A model generated the notes under the pieces. The model saw only the letters and a program-made list of their open reading frames with translations. It made no database searches and was not told where the DNA came from. Below, piece by piece: positions 1 to 9,900 of a stretch of 64,000 bases of DNA. Source of the stretch: Candidatus Thorarchaeota archaeon (lineage in GTDB: Archaea; Asgardarchaeota; Thorarchaeia; Thorarchaeales; Thorarchaeaceae); the NCBI GenBank assembly GCA_008080745.1, contig SHMX01000010.1:1-64000 (forward strand). The letters run 5' to 3'. Within the stretch, counting starts at the first letter, position 1. Every line of letters begins with the position of its first letter. The position numbers and the translations under genes are program-made.

Positions 1-3
1 TTT

Positions 4-193
4 ATGGACAAACTTGGACATCAGAGCGGTGTCCTCCCAGGCAACGGTACTGGGTGAAACTCTGTCCTGGTCAGGGATGCTATGTCTGTAGACCAGACCT
101 TCATCCTGTATCTCCCTATATAAGCTGCTATCAGATCCTGTCCAACAATGTCCAAGTTTTAAACAGCTGTTTGCAACCCTCAGGTTTCTTTTT
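4..193 (+). ncRNA. Candidate structured RNA element, copy A
   Basis: This gene-free stretch precedes the 3' end of korA and holds no convincing reading frame. A perfect 12-bp inverted repeat (10-21 with 148-159, core CTTGGACAT/ATGTCCAAG) closes a domain that contains a CCCAG/CTGGG hairpin (36-40/50-54) and a CTGGTC/GACCAG stem (67-72/91-96). GTTTT, the palindrome AAACAGCTGTTT (161-172) and a T-rich run (185-193) follow, which suggests plus-strand transcription. Collinear short blocks (TTGGAC, GTCCTC, CTGGTCA, TGTCCAA, GTTTT, CAGCTGTT) recur in the element at 10399-10719. The 5' end may lie outside the window. It is not recognisable as SRP RNA, RNase P RNA or a tRNA. A non-autonomous mobile element or a protein-binding array are alternatives. 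Confidence 0.35.
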
Positions 194-357
194 CTCCCCA
201 CCTAACAAAGCCCAATGGTGATTGGCACAATACTTCATCTTTTGCCCCTGTATACCCGGGACGGAAGAAAAGGATATTTCTTCTTACTATTAGATGTGAT
301 CTATAGTATTCTGAATAGGGATGGAATGACCTGTTATGCACAGGTCATCATCTACGC

Positions 358-1497
358 CTATATCGAGTCGATCTCTCTTATTTTTGCGAGAATTTCATGT
401 GGTAATTGTGGCATTCCCGCTGGCTTAGCCATTAGATGAATGGGCGTCGGAGCTGCTGCAGATCGAACCATATGGTATACTTGTCCAAGGTTCTGCTCTG
501 GAACAATGATGTGTTTTACTTCGGTACCCAAATCTGCAACGATATCTTCTGGGAATGGCCAGACGGTCTTAAGACGAAGCAGACCCGCTTTGATGCCTTC
601 CGCTCTTGCATCTTTGATTGCTTTCTTGGCACTTCGAGATGGTGTTCCATAGGCAATAACCGCTATGTCAGCATCGTCAAGCATGAATTTTTCCAAGTCA
701 ATAATATCGTCTGCATTCTTGAGAATTTTATCTTGAAGTCTGGTGACAAGTTTGATTTGGATGTGTTCTTTGTCGCTTGGATAACCTCTCTCATCATGAG
801 TCAGACCCGTTGCATAGAACTGATATTTCGAGCCCAATAGCGCCATAGGTGGGACTAGGTCATCCTCATCTGCCTTGAATGGTAGGTATTCAGATGGATC
901 CACTGTTGGTTGTTTTCGACTTACCAGTTTCAAATCCTTTTCATCTGGAATGACAAGTTTTTCTCGCATATGACCTACAGTTTCATCCGCAAGCACGAAC
1001 ACTGGAGTTCGATACTTTTCCGAAAGGTTGAAGGCCTGAACAGTTTGATCAAACATTTCTTGTACGGACGCAGGTGTTAAAGCTATGATTTGATAGTCAC
1101 CATGACTACCCCATTTTGCCTGCATGATATCACCCTGTTGTCCTCGGGTCGGTTGACCTGTACTTGGTCCACCTCTCATGATATTAACCAGTACCAGTGG
1201 TGTTTCGGTCATAACTGCAAGACCGATGGCCTCAAGCATTAAACTCACACCAGGACCCGAAGTTGCTGTCATGGATTTTGTCCCAGTCCAGGATGCTCCG
1301 ATAACGCTGGTAATAGATGCGATCTCGTCCTCGTATTGGACGTACGCACCTCCATATTGGGGCATTTTTTGTGACATCCACTCTGCAATCTCCGTTGCAG
1401 GTGTAATTGGATATCCTCCAAAATATTTACAGCCAGCAGCAAGAGCACCTTCTGCACAGGCGATATCGCCCATAGTAAACATAACTTTCTCAGGCAT
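358..1497 (-). CDS. korA: 2-oxoacid:ferredoxin oxidoreductase, alpha subunit
   Basis: This 379-residue protein matches KorA/VorB-type alpha subunits, which with a TPP-binding beta subunit oxidise 2-oxoacids (for example 2-oxoglutarate) to acyl-CoA while reducing ferredoxin. The family signature GGYPITPATEIAEW lies near residues 28-40, and the SGPG-containing loop and the region around GGPSTGQPTRGQQGD are intact. The length is normal for a free-standing alpha subunit. A GGAGGAG Shine-Dalgarno precedes the ATG, which overlaps the stop of the upstream ferredoxin subunit by one base, so the two are co-translated. No beta or gamma subunit is present between the stop and the left edge. The exact 2-oxoacid cannot be told from sequence. 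Confidence 0.9.
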   Translation of the reverse strand: MPEKVMFTMGDIACAEGALAAGCKYFGGYPITPATEIAEWMSQKMPQYGGAYVQYEDEIASITSVIGASWTGTKSMTATSGPGVSLMLEAIGLAVMTETPLVLVNIMRGGPSTGQPTRGQQGDIMQAKWGSHGDYQIIALTPASVQEMFDQTVQAFNLSEKYRTPVFVLADETVGHMREKLVIPDEKDLKLVSRKQPTVDPSEYLPFKADEDDLVPPMALLGSKYQFYATGLTHDERGYPSDKEHIQIKLVTRLQDKILKNADDIIDLEKFMLDDADIAVIAYGTPSRSAKKAIKDARAEGIKAGLLRLKTVWPFPEDIVADLGTEVKHIIVPEQNLGQVYHMVRSAAAPTPIHLMAKPAGMPQLPHEILAKIREIDSI

Positions 1498-1859
1498 TAT
1501 TTCTCCTCCTTTTCCTTCTCTTTCTCTTTTTCCTTTTCTAGTTCAAATTCGGGAATTACCGTACCCTCTTGGAGTGCGCCTTCCTCGTATGCCTCTCGTG
1601 CCTCCTCACGGTCCGCAAGAAAAATTGCCATATCTGGACAAATTCTCTCACAGAATTCGCAGTTGACACAGGCCTCTATGTCGCATGCTGTGACGGGATG
1701 GTATCCTTTGCGGTTATAGATGTCTGTGAGACAAAGAACATTCTTTGGACAGAACTCTATACATAGTCCGCATTGCTTACATTGTTCTTGCAGAATAACT
1801 AGCACTTTCTCTCGCTTTCTTGCCGGCTTAGGTGTTATTGGCTTACGTACAGCTGACAT
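1497..1859 (-). CDS. korD: 2-oxoacid:ferredoxin oxidoreductase, ferredoxin (delta) subunit
   Basis: This is a small iron-sulfur protein with two classical [4Fe-4S] motifs, CKQCGLCIEFCP and CVNCEFCERICP, as in the delta subunit that passes electrons from the KorAB core to soluble ferredoxin. It lies directly upstream of korA with a one-base overlap, the usual korDA order. I place the start at the ATG at 1859 because GGAAAAGGAG sits nine bases upstream; an upstream in-frame ATG at 1886 lacks such a site. The C terminus is an odd charged run of alternating Glu and Lys, about 15 residues, that the fold does not need and that is encoded by a purine-rich simple repeat. Confidence 0.85.
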   Translation of the reverse strand: MSAVRKPITPKPARKREKVLVILQEQCKQCGLCIEFCPKNVLCLTDIYNRKGYHPVTACDIEACVNCEFCERICPDMAIFLADREEAREAYEEGALQEGTVIPEFELEKEKEKEKEKEEK

Positions 1860-2063
1860 CGATGGCTTCTCCTTTTCCGGATACAATGCTTTGTGTGCCT
1901 GATTGCATTGGGGGATTACTGAGTCTTACTCAGTTTGCCTGAACATGGGCGAACAAAGCACCTATTTTAGCCTTACCTTGGGGGACAACATTGGATATAC
2001 GAAAGAGTCACAGTTAAGAGCCTGTCCATCTATACATGATTCACAAGTGAGGGAGTCTATACT

Positions 2064-2528
2064 TTGCCGGATGAAAATCTTTCAGAAGATGAATTGGCAA
2101 AACAATTGAAAGGAAAGACTCTCCGTGTCTACTGGTACATGTTACGCCATCCAGAGCCGATGACTGCAAGAGAGATTCAACGAGGAACCGATCTGTCCAG
2201 TCCGTCGTTATCCATGCATCATCTGGAAAAATTGCGTGATATCGGACTTGTAGATAAAGACGTGCATGGGCAATACACAATCAAACGAGATGTGCGTGTT
2301 GGTGTATTGAAATTGTTTGTAGGTAGAGGTAGGATGATGGTACCTCGATATCTAACATATGCAACTTTCTATACATCGGTCACTGCAGCATTGTCAACTA
2401 TGCTATGGCGATTCTTTGATTGGTACTCCATAATTTTGCTCATATTGTTGATATCTATGAATCTTGTATTATGGTACGAAGCTCTGAGAGTATGGAATGA
2501 GCAACCATTCCCCGAAGAACAAGAATAA
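2064..2528 (+). CDS. Winged-helix protein with two membrane segments
   Basis: The N-terminal ~80 residues form a winged-helix/ArsR-like DNA-binding domain: a helix-turn-helix around TAREIQRGTDLSSPSLSMHH followed by a wing ending in a short basic stretch. Residues ~95-115 and ~120-140 are two hydrophobic segments, so the protein is predicted to be a membrane-tethered regulator. The start is TTG at 2064, with a purine-rich GTGAGGGAG upstream. It lies 59 bases ahead of the surface-protein gene in the same direction and may control or be co-transcribed with it. Membrane-bound one-component winged-helix proteins are common in archaea, but I recognise no characterised family. The regulated gene is unknown. 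Confidence 0.7.
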   Translation: MPDENLSEDELAKQLKGKTLRVYWYMLRHPEPMTAREIQRGTDLSSPSLSMHHLEKLRDIGLVDKDVHGQYTIKRDVRVGVLKLFVGRGRMMVPRYLTYATFYTSVTAALSTMLWRFFDWYSIILLILLISMNLVLWYEALRVWNEQPFPEEQE

Positions 2529-2587
2529 GAAATGTGTACTATGAGTAGAACTATGTACTAAAACACACAATGGGATGATGAATTGAT

Positions 2588-3514
2588 ATGACTGAGAGGA
2601 CTGCTGGATTTGCACTACACATAAGATGTATCTCTATGCAATCTCTTGTTTCATTAGCACTACTTACCTATATCCTTATGATGCCATTGATTGCTAATAA
2701 TCCGGTCTCCATCACGTATCATAACAATCCAAATCTTTCTGCTGATGAGCCTCAGCTAACTTTGTCGTACTATTCTCTTTGGAATACTACTCCTACTCCC
2801 ATATCTTCTGGAGTTCGTATTTCTGGCGATCATGTGGTATTACTAGCAGAATGGTCTCCTGATGGTCTAGTTGATAATACAAGCATCAAAGTTCATGCAC
2901 CCGCGATTCCTATTACCATCTCAAACGAGTCTACAACTGATTCTGTTAGGATAAATACACGTATTCTGGGAAATAATGCTACATGTAGTGTCAATGTGAC
3001 CGCATGGTTATTCAATGGGTCAATCATATCTGAGGTTTTCACTGAAGTTTTCATTGGTAACTTTTTTGTTCCTGATATCTCAATTATTACCCCCACCTCC
3101 GACTCGGTATGGACTGGTGTAAACAATATCACTTGGATTGCATCCGACTTGAATAGTGGAGATGTGTTGACCTACGATGTTTTTCTATCATCAGATTCGG
3201 GGCAGACATATCAAGTACTCGCAAGCGATTTGACAAAAATGTGGTATGAATGGAATTGCACAGGATTGACTATGAATGATACTTATAGGGTCCGGGTACA
3301 GGTGAGTGATGGAATCTATTCTAGTTTTGATACATCAGAAACCTTTACTGCTGGAGATGTTATTATTACGTCAACAACCACTACTACAGTGACTTCTACC
3401 ACCACTACAACTACAGACCCTGACCTCATCACAGCCGCTTTTATCGCAGCTGCTATAGTTTCTAGTGGTATAATGGCAATAGTTGTCTATTATGTGGCAA
3501 GAAAGTGGCTCTAA
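2588..3514 (+). CDS. Secreted, membrane-anchored surface protein with Thr-rich stalk
   Basis: This is a predicted extracellular protein. A hydrophobic N-terminal segment (about residues 18-35) looks like a signal anchor. The body is beta-rich with many Asn-X-Ser/Thr glycosylation sequons, and residues ~165-255 resemble a fibronectin type III/Ig-like domain (a TYRVRVQVSDG strand near the end). A Thr-rich stretch of about 20 residues follows, likely O-glycosylated, then a C-terminal transmembrane helix ending in a short basic tail. Such stalk-plus-anchor proteins are typical of archaeal cell surfaces. No enzymatic motif is visible, and the ligand or partner is unknown. Confidence 0.7.
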   Translation: MTERTAGFALHIRCISMQSLVSLALLTYILMMPLIANNPVSITYHNNPNLSADEPQLTLSYYSLWNTTPTPISSGVRISGDHVVLLAEWSPDGLVDNTSIKVHAPAIPITISNESTTDSVRINTRILGNNATCSVNVTAWLFNGSIISEVFTEVFIGNFFVPDISIITPTSDSVWTGVNNITWIASDLNSGDVLTYDVFLSSDSGQTYQVLASDLTKMWYEWNCTGLTMNDTYRVRVQVSDGIYSSFDTSETFTAGDVIITSTTTTTVTSTTTTTTDPDLITAAFIAAAIVSSGIMAIVVYYVARKWL

Positions 3515-3520
3515 GCCACT
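3504..3520. terminator. Hairpin at convergent gene ends
   Basis: AGTGGCT and AGCCACT form a 7-bp stem with a 3-base loop that spans the stop codon of the surface-protein gene, just ahead of the convergent hdrB stop. A pyrimidine-rich stretch follows. It probably forms the 3' end of one or both transcripts. Confidence 0.45.
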
Positions 3521-3531
3521 CTCTTCACCAA

Positions 3532-4428
3532 TTATTCAAGAATTCGGTCGAGGATATCCTGAGTACTTACAACATGCTTGTGGAGACCAAGTTCATCGGG
3601 ATCCAATCCCATTGCAAGTCCTAATAACTGGGTCACATAGATGACGGGAAGTTTGTATTTCGTCTCTCCCATTTCTTTGTTTAGCTGAGCCTGAGAAAAC
3701 TCGAACTGGAGGTGACAGAATGAACACGCGTTCAAAAGGACATCAGCTTCTGCATCCATCATGTTATCCAGTTTTTCTTTCGCAATGTCTACCGAAACTG
3801 GAGCGTTACTTCCTCTAACACCACCTCCAGCTCCACAACACATGTACTTGTCCTTGTACTTGACACTCTTTGCTCCTGTAAGTTCTACAAGATTATCCAA
3901 GAACGAGTGTCTCTGTGTCTTTTCCCACGGGCGAAGCTTGCTGGGTTTCAGCAAATGACACCCATAGTGAACGGCTACTTTAAGACCGTCAAGTGGCCTC
4001 TTGATTTTTTTCTTAAATTCCTCAGGTGGAACCTCTAAAATAAGCTCCAAAATGTGCTTAGCATCAGCCTCTCCCTTATACTTGATACCTGATTTTTTGA
4101 GTACCTTTTGAACCTCTTTTAGTCTCTCGGGGTTCTCATGAACAATATGAAGTGCCTCTTTGAATGTTCCATAGCAACCATTGCAGCCTGTGGTCAGGTC
4201 ATGTCCTGCCATCTCAGCTAACGCAATGTTTCTTGAAGCCAATGCAAGCCATGTGGGCTCATTGAAGGAACGTATGACTCCGGGTGCTGGACAACAACTT
4301 GCTCCTTGAAGGTCTTCTAGTTCGTATCCTAACTCAGGCATAACAGTTCGTATGGATTTCTCAGCGTTAGGAAATCGATTAGGCATTACACAGCCTAAGA
4401 AGAATGAATATGTCTTTGAACCGGTCAT
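3532..4428 (-). CDS. hdrB: Heterodisulfide reductase-like subunit B (copy 1)
   Basis: HdrB carries the catalytic noncubane iron-sulfur sites that reduce disulfides. Both CCG domains are complete here: FLGC, then GASCCPAPG, then TTGCNGC in the N-terminal half, and HYGC, then MCCGAGGG, then ACSFC in the C-terminal half, so two noncubane clusters can form. The length (298 residues) is normal. It is encoded just downstream of hdrC copy 1, overlapping it by four bases (4425-4428), so the two are translationally coupled. Whether the substrate is CoM-S-S-CoB is doubtful, since nothing else methanogenic is visible; another thiol carrier is possible. Confidence 0.9.
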   Translation of the reverse strand: MTGSKTYSFFLGCVMPNRFPNAEKSIRTVMPELGYELEDLQGASCCPAPGVIRSFNEPTWLALASRNIALAEMAGHDLTTGCNGCYGTFKEALHIVHENPERLKEVQKVLKKSGIKYKGEADAKHILELILEVPPEEFKKKIKRPLDGLKVAVHYGCHLLKPSKLRPWEKTQRHSFLDNLVELTGAKSVKYKDKYMCCGAGGGVRGSNAPVSVDIAKEKLDNMMDAEADVLLNACSFCHLQFEFSQAQLNKEMGETKYKLPVIYVTQLLGLAMGLDPDELGLHKHVVSTQDILDRILE

Positions 4429-4979
4429 TTGGAATCCTTCTCCATTTCAGCACCTTCAACGAGGTCATTGAACCCAGTTTCTTCCATTATTCGCTTGACG
4501 TCCTTCAGAGCATCCTTATGTGAATGAACGGTAGGTGGTATCTCTTGTAGACCAAGTTCTTTTCTCATTTCTTGATTCGCCTCATCAATGGGAACTGCGT
4601 GTCCCGTCTGAATGAGTTTCTGTGAAACCTTTCTATGCTGAGGTAGCATATACCCCTCTTTCACCGCCATATTTCGCATAATGACAATGGCGTCTGTAAC
4701 TTTGATCTGTCGTGGGCATCTTTCTAGACATGTAAGACAAGTGGCACAAAGCCAAAGATCAGGGCTACTTAGTACCTCATCCTTGAGACCAAGGAGCGCC
4801 TTTCTCATGAGTTCTCGAGTTCTAAATGCTGTACGTCTACCACTAGGGCAGACACTTGAACATGTACCGCATTGAATGCATGTACGTATTCTATCAGCAC
4901 CCGCTTCGACAATCTTGTCCACAAAATCTGGATCCATTTCGTCTGAATCGATTGTTTCTCTACTGATTGAATCAGTCAT
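4425..4979 (-). CDS. hdrC: Heterodisulfide reductase-like subunit C (copy 1)
   Basis: This electron-transfer subunit has two [4Fe-4S] motifs, CIQCGTCSSVCP and CATCLTCLERCP, the usual HdrC pattern. It passes electrons between HdrA-type flavoprotein and HdrB. The length of 184 residues is typical. The N terminus is acidic and variable. It heads a two-gene minus-strand unit with hdrB and is transcribed divergently from the second hdrC-hdrB pair; the ~170-base gap between them must hold both promoters. The Fe-S core is closely similar to copy 2, which suggests a duplication. Confidence 0.9.
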   Translation of the reverse strand: MTDSISRETIDSDEMDPDFVDKIVEAGADRIRTCIQCGTCSSVCPSGRRTAFRTRELMRKALLGLKDEVLSSPDLWLCATCLTCLERCPRQIKVTDAIVIMRNMAVKEGYMLPQHRKVSQKLIQTGHAVPIDEANQEMRKELGLQEIPPTVHSHKDALKDVKRIMEETGFNDLVEGAEMEKDSK

Positions 4980-5149
4980 TGGAAGACCTCTGAGTCCGTT
5001 GATATGAACACGAATATTTGGTTCATTTATATGTATAGTTTCAGTTATGGCATTACACGCTAGGTTATCTCCTTTCCCCTCTGAAGAATTGGTGTATTTG
5101 GCAACGGATTTAAGTGTTAGATTATTCGGGTCAAGTATCGGTGGTTACA

Positions 5150-5692
5150 TTGACCAGTACTGAGGAAAAACCTGCTGTTTTGATTTCCGAGCCCGATACA
5201 GAGTTCATCGAGCTGATTAAGAGGACCGGAGGTCCCAATATTCAATCCTGTTATCAATGTGGTACTTGTAGTGGAAGCTGTCCTGCTGGAGCTAGGACAA
5301 ACTATCTTGTTCGAGGAATTATTCGGAAAGCACTTCTTGGTCTTAAGGAAGAAGTAATTTCCGCACCTGAATTATGGTATTGTACAACATGCTATACCTG
5401 TACTGATCGATGTCCACAAGATGTCAAACCTACTGATGTCATTAAAGCAATTAGGAATATTGCTGTACAAGAAGGATACATGTTACCCCCTCACCAAAAG
5501 GTGGCTCAAAAGGTCTTGGAGACTGGACATGCAGTTCCTTTGGATAAGGAATCTTGGCAAAAGCTTCGAGAGAAAGTTGGACTTGAACCAGTTCCTCCCA
5601 ATGCCAGTAGGTATCCTGAAGCCATTGAAGAAATCATGAAGATATCAAAGAAGAGCGGCTTTGATAAACTTGTAGAGGAAAAGGAGGAGTAA
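5150..5692 (+). CDS. hdrC: Heterodisulfide reductase-like subunit C (copy 2)
   Basis: This is a second HdrC with motifs CYQCGTCSGSCP and CTTCYTCTDRCP, each binding one [4Fe-4S] cluster. I favour the TTG at 5150, which has GGTGG five bases upstream and gives an N terminus like that of copy 1; the frame is open back to a GTG at 5114. The gene runs into hdrB copy 2 after three bases. It is arranged head-to-head with copy 1, so the pair of pairs looks like an inverted duplication of an hdrCB unit. Confidence 0.88.
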   Translation: MTSTEEKPAVLISEPDTEFIELIKRTGGPNIQSCYQCGTCSGSCPAGARTNYLVRGIIRKALLGLKEEVISAPELWYCTTCYTCTDRCPQDVKPTDVIKAIRNIAVQEGYMLPPHQKVAQKVLETGHAVPLDKESWQKLREKVGLEPVPPNASRYPEAIEEIMKISKKSGFDKLVEEKEE

Positions 5693-5695
5693 TAA

Positions 5696-6619
5696 ATGGC
5701 AAAGAAACCTCAATTCATGCATTTTCTGGGCTGCATTATACCTCATAGATATCCAAGCATCGAAAGTGCAGTCAAACTAGTGTTCGAGGACCTTGGAATG
5801 GAACTATTGGACATGGAAGGTGCTAGTTGTTGTCCTGCTCCTGGTGTCTTTGGATCTTTTGATAGAGTTACTTGGGCAAGTGTATCTGCTCGGAATCTTA
5901 CGATTGCCGAGGCAGCTGGTGTACCTATCACCACAGGCTGCAATGGCTGTTTTGCTAGTCTTTGGGATGCTAATTACGAGCTCAAACATGATAAAGAATT
6001 AAGAAAATCTGTTAATGAAAACCTTGCCGAGATTGGTCGCGAGTTCAAGGGAACTATTGAAGTCACTCATTATGTTGATGCCCTATACTCTACAGCAGGT
6101 CTTGAAAAAATCAAAAAACATGTTGTTCGTCCGTTAAAAGGTGTGCGAATGGCTTTGCATCCTGGTTGCCACTGGATGCGTCCAAAGGCAATCAAGAAAA
6201 AGGATGACTCAGAAAATCCTCACATCTTTCGTGAGCTTTGTGAAGTTTCAGGGGCGGAATATGTCCCCTATAGGGATGAACTAATTTGTTGTGGTGCTGG
6301 AGGCGCTGTTCGAACTGCAGATGTGAAGGTTGCCCTAGAATTCACAAAACAGAAATTCGAGAGTATACTAGAAGCTGGTGGGGCAGATATTATCGTGACC
6401 CCTTGCCCATTCTGCGAATTGCAACTTGATTTGGGGCAGGTCGAGATTCAGAAGCATTTTGGTGATGAATTCAATTTTGATATCATGCATGTTGTAGAAT
6501 TACTTGCTCTGGCCTTTGGACACGAACCGGAGGAGTTTGGTCTTGATACCCATTTACAATACGCAATGCGAAAGAACCAGCCCAATTGGGAACGGCTCGG
6601 TATAAAGACCGAAGGATAA
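5696..6619 (+). CDS. hdrB: Heterodisulfide reductase-like subunit B (copy 2)
   Basis: This 307-residue HdrB has both CCG cluster motifs intact: FLGC, GASCCPAPG and TTGCNGC in the first half; HPGC, ICCGAGGAVR and PCPFC in the second. It should catalyse disulfide/thiol chemistry at noncubane [4Fe-4S] centres with HdrC copy 2. A GGAGG lies a few bases ahead of the ATG, inside the end of hdrC. It is followed by a strong hairpin plus T-run (6653-6698) and then by the large hdrA fusion gene, so the pair is likely its own transcript although functionally linked to that HdrA. Confidence 0.9.
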   Translation: MAKKPQFMHFLGCIIPHRYPSIESAVKLVFEDLGMELLDMEGASCCPAPGVFGSFDRVTWASVSARNLTIAEAAGVPITTGCNGCFASLWDANYELKHDKELRKSVNENLAEIGREFKGTIEVTHYVDALYSTAGLEKIKKHVVRPLKGVRMALHPGCHWMRPKAIKKKDDSENPHIFRELCEVSGAEYVPYRDELICCGAGGAVRTADVKVALEFTKQKFESILEAGGADIIVTPCPFCELQLDLGQVEIQKHFGDEFNFDIMHVVELLALAFGHEPEEFGLDTHLQYAMRKNQPNWERLGIKTEG

Positions 6620-6652
6620 ATCATCAATTCTTAGAATCCTTGGATATATCTT

Positions 6653-6698
6653 GAGGTTGGACTTCCAATTCGGTCAAGTCTTCAACCTCTCGATTTTT
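6653..6698 (+). terminator. Long hairpin with T-run after hdrB copy 2
   Basis: GAGGTTG-GACTT (6653-6664) pairs with AAGTC-TT-CAACCTC (6676-6689), a 12-bp stem broken only by a 2-base bulge, followed by ATTTTT. This has the form of a bacterial intrinsic terminator and lies 34 bases after the hdrB stop. In archaea the T-run alone may terminate; the stem may protect the 3' end. Confidence 0.55.
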
Positions 6699-6907
6699 GT
6701 GGCTAGTTTTATTTCTGGAAATATATGCCCTAGTGAAAAGTCTAACTGCTTTCATCCTCTCTCACACTTGATACTATTGTGCTACTATTTAACTTCATCT
6801 GGTAAGTCTGCCGATGTTATGATGAACTCGTTAAATGAGATTGTCGAACAACAAACGTTTTATCGCTCGAATTGATTTCGCTCCATATCACCCGGAGTGA
6901 ATGGAAT

Positions 6908-9900
6908 ATGGCAGATGCCTCAGCAAAGCCCGTTGTCATAATCGGTGCTGGAATCGCTGGTATACGCGCAGCACTTGATCTAGCTGATATGGGCGTCAAA
7001 GTCTACATGGTTGAGAAAGAACCCAGTATCGGAGGCCATATGGCCCAATTGGATAAGACCTTTCCCACACTTGATTGTAGTATGTGTATCATGGGTCCGT
7101 GGATGGTTGACTGTTCTCGCCATCCAAATATTGAGATCCTCGCATACTCTGAAGTAACTGATGTTACTGGGAAACAAGGCGACTTCCAAGTCACAGTTCT
7201 TAAACACACTCGTCGTGTCGATCCGGAAAAATGCACTGGATGCGGTGATTGCGAACGTGTATGTCCAATTGAAGTGCCCAATGAATATGATATGGGTCTC
7301 AAGATGCGAAAGGCTACTTATATTCCCTTTCCGCAGGCGGTACCAAATATTGCAACGATAGATATTGAGAATTGCATTCAATGTATGACCTGTGTGAAAT
7401 CTTGTAAAGCAGAAGCAATCAATTTCGACCTGCCTGATGAAAGTATTGTGATAAACGCAGGATCCATTATTTTAGCAACTGGTTACAAGTTGCTTGATGC
7501 ATCCACAGTTCCAGAGTACGGGTATGGTCGCTATCCAAATGTCGTTTCTGCACTGGAATATGAGAGAATGGTTTCAGCAAGTGGTCCAACCAGTGGGATA
7601 GTTATGCGTCCTTCAGATGGACGGGAGCCACAACGAATAGCCTTCATTCAGTGTGTTGGCAGTCGTGATGTGAATCACTGTGCGTATTGTTCGCGGATAT
7701 GCTGTACCTATGCAACTAAAGAGGCGATCATTACAAAGGAACACACTCCCGATGTTCACATCGATATTCTCTATAATGATATGCGGGCATTTGGGAAAGG
7801 CTTTGAGGAATTTCTCGTTCGGGGTGAGAACGAATATGGCATTAATTATCTCAAAGGATTACCGAGTGAGATATTCGAGGACCCTGCAACCCGCGATTTG
7901 CTGATACGACACAGTGATGCTAAAGGCCATGATGTACTTGAAGATAGATATGATTTAGTAGTACTCTGCCCTGCAATGATTCCCAATGCTAACGATGAAC
8001 TATTAGAAACACTTGGAATAAAAGTTGATGATTATGGCTTTGTCCCAGGTCCTGATTCAATAGAGAGTGTAGCTACTACCGTTCCGGGTATTCATATGTG
8101 TGGTGCGGTAAATAGACCAAAAGATATTCCTGACTCTGTTGCTCAAGGAAGTGCAGCAGCAGCTCTAGCTACTTTAGATATTACCATTCCAAAGTCCGAA
8201 ACTGAAGCCCTTTCTGAGGGTGATCTAGAACTAATGGCTGCTGAACCGCGAGTCGGTGTCTTCATCTGCTCCTGTGGAATTAACATCGCAGGTACCGTAG
8301 ATGTGGATGAAGTCACAGAATATGCAGGCACCCTTCCAGATGTAGTATTTTCAGAAAATCTTCTTTACTCCTGTTCTTCTGACGCTCAAGTGGTCATCAA
8401 GGATGCAATCAAAGAACACAAACTCAATCGTGTTGTTGTTGCATCTTGCACTCCTAGGACTCATGAACCGCTATTTCGTGCAACGATTGAAGAAGCAGGA
8501 CTCAACAAGTATCTCTTTGCAATGGCAAACATCCGAGAACACTGTTCTTGGGTACATCAGCATGCAAAAGACGAGGCAACTGTAAAGGCAATGGATCTGG
8601 TTAGAATGGCAGTTGCACGTTCTCGATTATTAGAGCCTCAGGAAGAAGCTGTCACTGAGATTGAGCCCTCTGTTCTTGTCATCGGGGGTGGTTTATCTGG
8701 TATGGCAGCTGCAGACCTTATCGCTAACAAAGGTTACAAAGTTCATCTCGTTGAGAAGGAAGATCGTCTCGGGGGCCTCTTGAATGATCTCACAACTGTG
8801 AATTTTGATTTTCGCCCAACTTCTGAGCTAGTTTATCATTATGAGTCGCTAATGAAAAATAACGAGAACATAGAAATGTATCTCTCCTCTAAAGTTGTTC
8901 AGGCAAAGGGATCAATTGGTGATTTTGATATCGTTATACAATCTGGAAAAGAAAAGCTGGAATTGAAGGTCGGAGTGGTCATCATTGCTACAGGTGCTAT
9001 TCAGTTAGAAGAGAAGGGTCTCTATGGTCTGAAGAAGATCCCTGAGGTTATGACCGAACTCGAACTCAATAAGAGAATAGACACTGGAGAGGGCATTGAA
9101 GATGGTGATACCTTTGCAGTGATCCACTGTGCTGGGTCTCGTGAGGATGAATCACTTGAGGGGTCCCGTACATGGTGTTCGAGCATCTGCTGCACAATTG
9201 CTATTGAACATTCTCTAGATCTCTTAGAAAAATATCCCAATTCTAGAATTTTCCATCTCTATAGGGATCTTCGCGTCCCATATGAGGTTGAGGACAAATA
9301 CCGTGAGGCCCGGAAGAAAGGCATCGTATTTGTTCGATTTGATGGGGACAATCCCCCCATAGTGAAAAAAGGAAAAGACAAGGCTGTTCTTGTGGAAGTG
9401 CAAGATCAGATACTAGGAGCTCAATTGAATCTAGATGTTGACCATGTAGTCCTTGCTACTGCTATGATTCCCCGTGAAGAGAACAAGGAACTATCTGAAT
9501 TATTCAAAGTCCCTCTCAATATGTCCGGTTTCTTCATGGAGGCGCATCCCAAGTTACGTCCAGTAGATTTTCAAACTGATGGGGTATATGTTGCAGGTAC
9601 TGCTACAGCACCAAAGGGAATCGCTGAATCTATTGCACAGGGACGTGGTGCTGCCGCTCGTGCATTAATTCCGCTTGCTAGGGGTATAAGAAAAGCAGAG
9701 GCCATTGTTTCGGTTGTTGACCCTGAAGTCTGTGTGGGCTGTGGAACTTGTGAGATTAATTGTGCCTATAATGCTATAGAAGTGGTCCCAGGCGATGGTA
9801 GCCATGACTATGCTGTACCTAACCCCGTTCTCTGTCAAGGTTGTGGAAAATGTGCTGCAGGCTGTCCTGCTGGTGCAATCACTATGAAACATTTCACAGA

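Noticed and set aside
215-439. Open frame between element A and korA 3' end
   Set aside because: Low-complexity hydrophobic/Tyr-rich translation, no ribosome site, and it runs into korA antisense.
436-840. Open frame opposite korA
   Set aside because: It is a shadow of the well-supported korA gene on the other strand, with no protein-like composition.
1501-1545. Purine-rich repeat at the korD end as a microsatellite or regulatory repeat
   Set aside because: It is in frame and encodes a Glu/Lys tail; nothing beyond a charged tail is needed to explain it.
6815-6870. Possible C/D-box RNA (ATGATGA) before the hdrA fusion
   Set aside because: No CTGA D box at a suitable distance and no second box pair.
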